Positions 62,955-64,000 of a stretch of DNA of 64,000 nucleotides are shown here, in pieces. Each line of letters starts with the position of its first letter. Positions within the stretch are counted from its first letter, which is position 1. Source of the stretch: Megachile rotundata (taxonomy: Eukaryota > Arthropoda > Insecta > Hymenoptera > Megachilidae). The notes beneath the pieces are model-generated. The model was not told where the DNA came from and did no database searches. It saw nothing but the letters and a program-made list of their open reading frames with translations. The translations under genes were made by a program, and so were the position numbers. Location of the stretch: positions 992,001 to 1,056,000 of the forward strand of contig NW_027473342.1 in the NCBI RefSeq assembly GCF_050947335.1, in the 5' to 3' direction.

Positions 62955-63144
62955 CGCAATCACACAATCACGATTGCACAATCACGATCACACAATCACG
63001 ATCACACAATCACGATGACACAATCACGGTCACACAATCACGGTCACAAAATCACGGTCACACAATCACGGTCACACAATCGCGGTCACACAATCACGCA
63101 GTCACACAATCACACAGTCACACAATCACGCAGTCACACAATCA
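62955..63144 (+). repeat. CpG cassette 28 (type e)
   Basis: Followed by CACAATCA like cassettes 10 and 14; ATG at 63015. The flank at 62.47-62.8 kb follows the cassette 14 version (ACCCAATC at 62474). Confidence 0.93.
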
Positions 63145-63524
63145 CACAATCACACAATCACACAGTCACACAATCACACAATCACACAACCACACAATCA
63201 CACAATCACACAATCACACAATCACACACTCACACAATCACACAGTCACAACCATACAATCACACAATCACACAATCACACAATCACACAATCACACAAT
63301 CACCTAATCACACAATCACACAATCACACAACCACACAATCACACAAGCACACAATCACTCAATCACACAATCACACACTCACACAATCACACAGTCACA
63401 ATCGCACAGTCACAATCACACAATCACAATCACACAATCACAATCACACAATCACACAATCACACAAGCACACAATCACACAATCACACAATCACACAGT
63501 CACACAATCACACAATCACAATCA
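63145..63524 (+). repeat. Octamer segment after cassette 28
   Basis: The same 380-bp spacer as after cassettes 10 and 14, with one private change: CAGTCACAACCATAC near 63252. Confidence 0.88.
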
Positions 63525-63554
63525 CGCAATCACACAATCACGATTGCACAATCA
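63525..63554 (+). repeat. Truncated CpG cassette 29
   Basis: Only CGCAATCA, CACAATCA and the first 14-mer (CGATTGCACAATCA) remain; the sequence then passes straight into CACACTCAC. Compared with 30.35-30.68 kb, a deletion of about 252 bp removed the rest of a type a cassette. The figure fits whole 8-mers plus two 6-mers. Confidence 0.88.
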
Positions 63555-64000
63555 CACACTCACACAATCACACAATCACACAATCACACAATCACACAAT
63601 CACCTAATCACACAACCACACAATCACACAACCACACAATCACACAAGCACACAATCACTCAATCAGACAATCACACACTCACACAATCACACAATCACA
63701 CAATCACACAATCACACAATCACACAATCACACAATCACACAACCACACAATCACACAACCACACAATCACAAAATCACACAACCACACAATCACTCAAC
63801 CACACAATCACACTATCACACAATCACACAATCACACAATCACACAATCACACAATCACACAATCACACAACCACACAATCACACAACCACACAATCACA
63901 CAACCACACAATCACTCAATCACACAATCACACACTCACACAATCACACAGTCACAATCACACAATCACAATCACACAATCACACAATCACACAATCACA
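63555..64000 (+). repeat. Terminal octamer segment
   Basis: CACCTAAT near 63599, ACAAAATC near 63771, CACTCAACC near 63792, CACTATC near 63809 and CAGTCACAATC near 63950. Collinear with 30.68-31.08 kb at offset 32,921, and with 26.1-26.5 kb. The array runs off the window end. Confidence 0.9.

Larger units (their letters stand above)
1..64000 (+). repeat. Octanucleotide satellite array (CACACAAT)n
   Basis: Every line of the window is made of the 8-bp unit CACACAAT (frame-shifted as ACACAATC) or one- or two-base variants of it. No stretch of unrelated sequence is visible. The + strand is A/C-rich with one T per unit and rare G; the - strand is the G/T-rich ATTGTGTG. Unit-length variants are a 6-mer (CACAAT, seen as AATCACAATCAC) and a 9-mer at CAGTACACAC. 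Both ends of the window lie inside the array, so its full size is unknown. What is seen is a simple-sequence satellite with higher-order structure. A heterochromatic, centromeric or subtelomeric location is inference only. Confidence 0.98.

Noticed and set aside
1..64000. CRISPR array
   Set aside because: Repeats are short and contiguous with no unique spacers, no leader and no cas genes.
1..64000. Telomeric repeat
   Set aside because: ATTGTGTG is G/T-rich but has no G-run, and the array carries internal higher-order duplications and no chromosome end. It does not match a telomere unit I recognise.
1..64000. G-quadruplex or long Z-DNA tract
   Set aside because: The - strand has only isolated Gs, so no G-quartet motif. 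Purine-pyrimidine alternation is broken twice in every 8 bp (AA and TC), leaving only short CACACA runs.
1..64000. Transposon, integrase, tRNA, rRNA or plasmid origin
   Set aside because: No non-satellite sequence, terminal inverted repeat, target-site duplication or fold-compatible region was seen on either strand.

Overview
The whole 64 kb window is one uninterrupted satellite array built from an 8-bp unit, CACACAAT on the + strand (ATTGTGTG on the - strand). I see no unique-sequence gene, RNA gene, transposon, CRISPR array or origin. A 64 kb array of this kind points to eukaryotic constitutive heterochromatin rather than a prokaryote or virus, but nothing in the window identifies the species. 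The + strand is almost only A and C, with one T per unit and very few G.

The long + strand open frames (His/Thr/Gln/Ser/Asn-rich, period ITQSHNHT) are an arithmetic by-product. Eight is not divisible by three, so all three + frames read the same stop-free octapeptide in different phases. The - strand reads TGA in every frame. ATG occurs almost only inside one recurring cassette, so apparent starts line up with it.

The array is not uniform. Three unit lengths occur (8-mers, scattered 6-mers CACAAT, and a 9-mer at CAGTACACAC sites). There are diagnostic variants (CACCTAAT, ACAACCAC, ACAAGCAC, CACTCAAT, CAGACAAT, CACATAAT, CACTAGAT, CGATCG, CAATTG). Most notable is a 190-bp CpG-rich cassette containing nine tandem 14-mers (CGRTCACACAATCA). 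It is present 28 times complete and once truncated. A second, diverged CpG cassette occurs twice.

Cassette subtypes act as a barcode. From left to right they read a b c d a b' c d d | e a c' c' | e a c' c' | b c d a d a b' c d d | e a(truncated). The left part (about 2.7-26 kb) and the right part (about 38-64 kb) are therefore collinear copies at an offset of about 34.6 to 39.1 kb. Between them lie a 4.4-4.6 kb tandem pair (25.2-33.6 kb) and an exact-offset 3,064-bp tandem pair (33.7-38.7 kb). Younger events are layered on top: a 4.4 kb tandem duplication in the right block, a 1.1 kb one in the left block, deletions of about 464 and 284 bp, and a patch at 62.3-62.9 kb. Most of the offset shifts I measured are multiples of 8 bp, and the junctions lie in pure octamer tracts, as expected of unequal exchange or replication slippage in register.

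The window therefore records a hierarchical higher-order-repeat satellite. I found no evidence for a protein-based system. All positions were read by eye, so landmarks may be off by a base or two.
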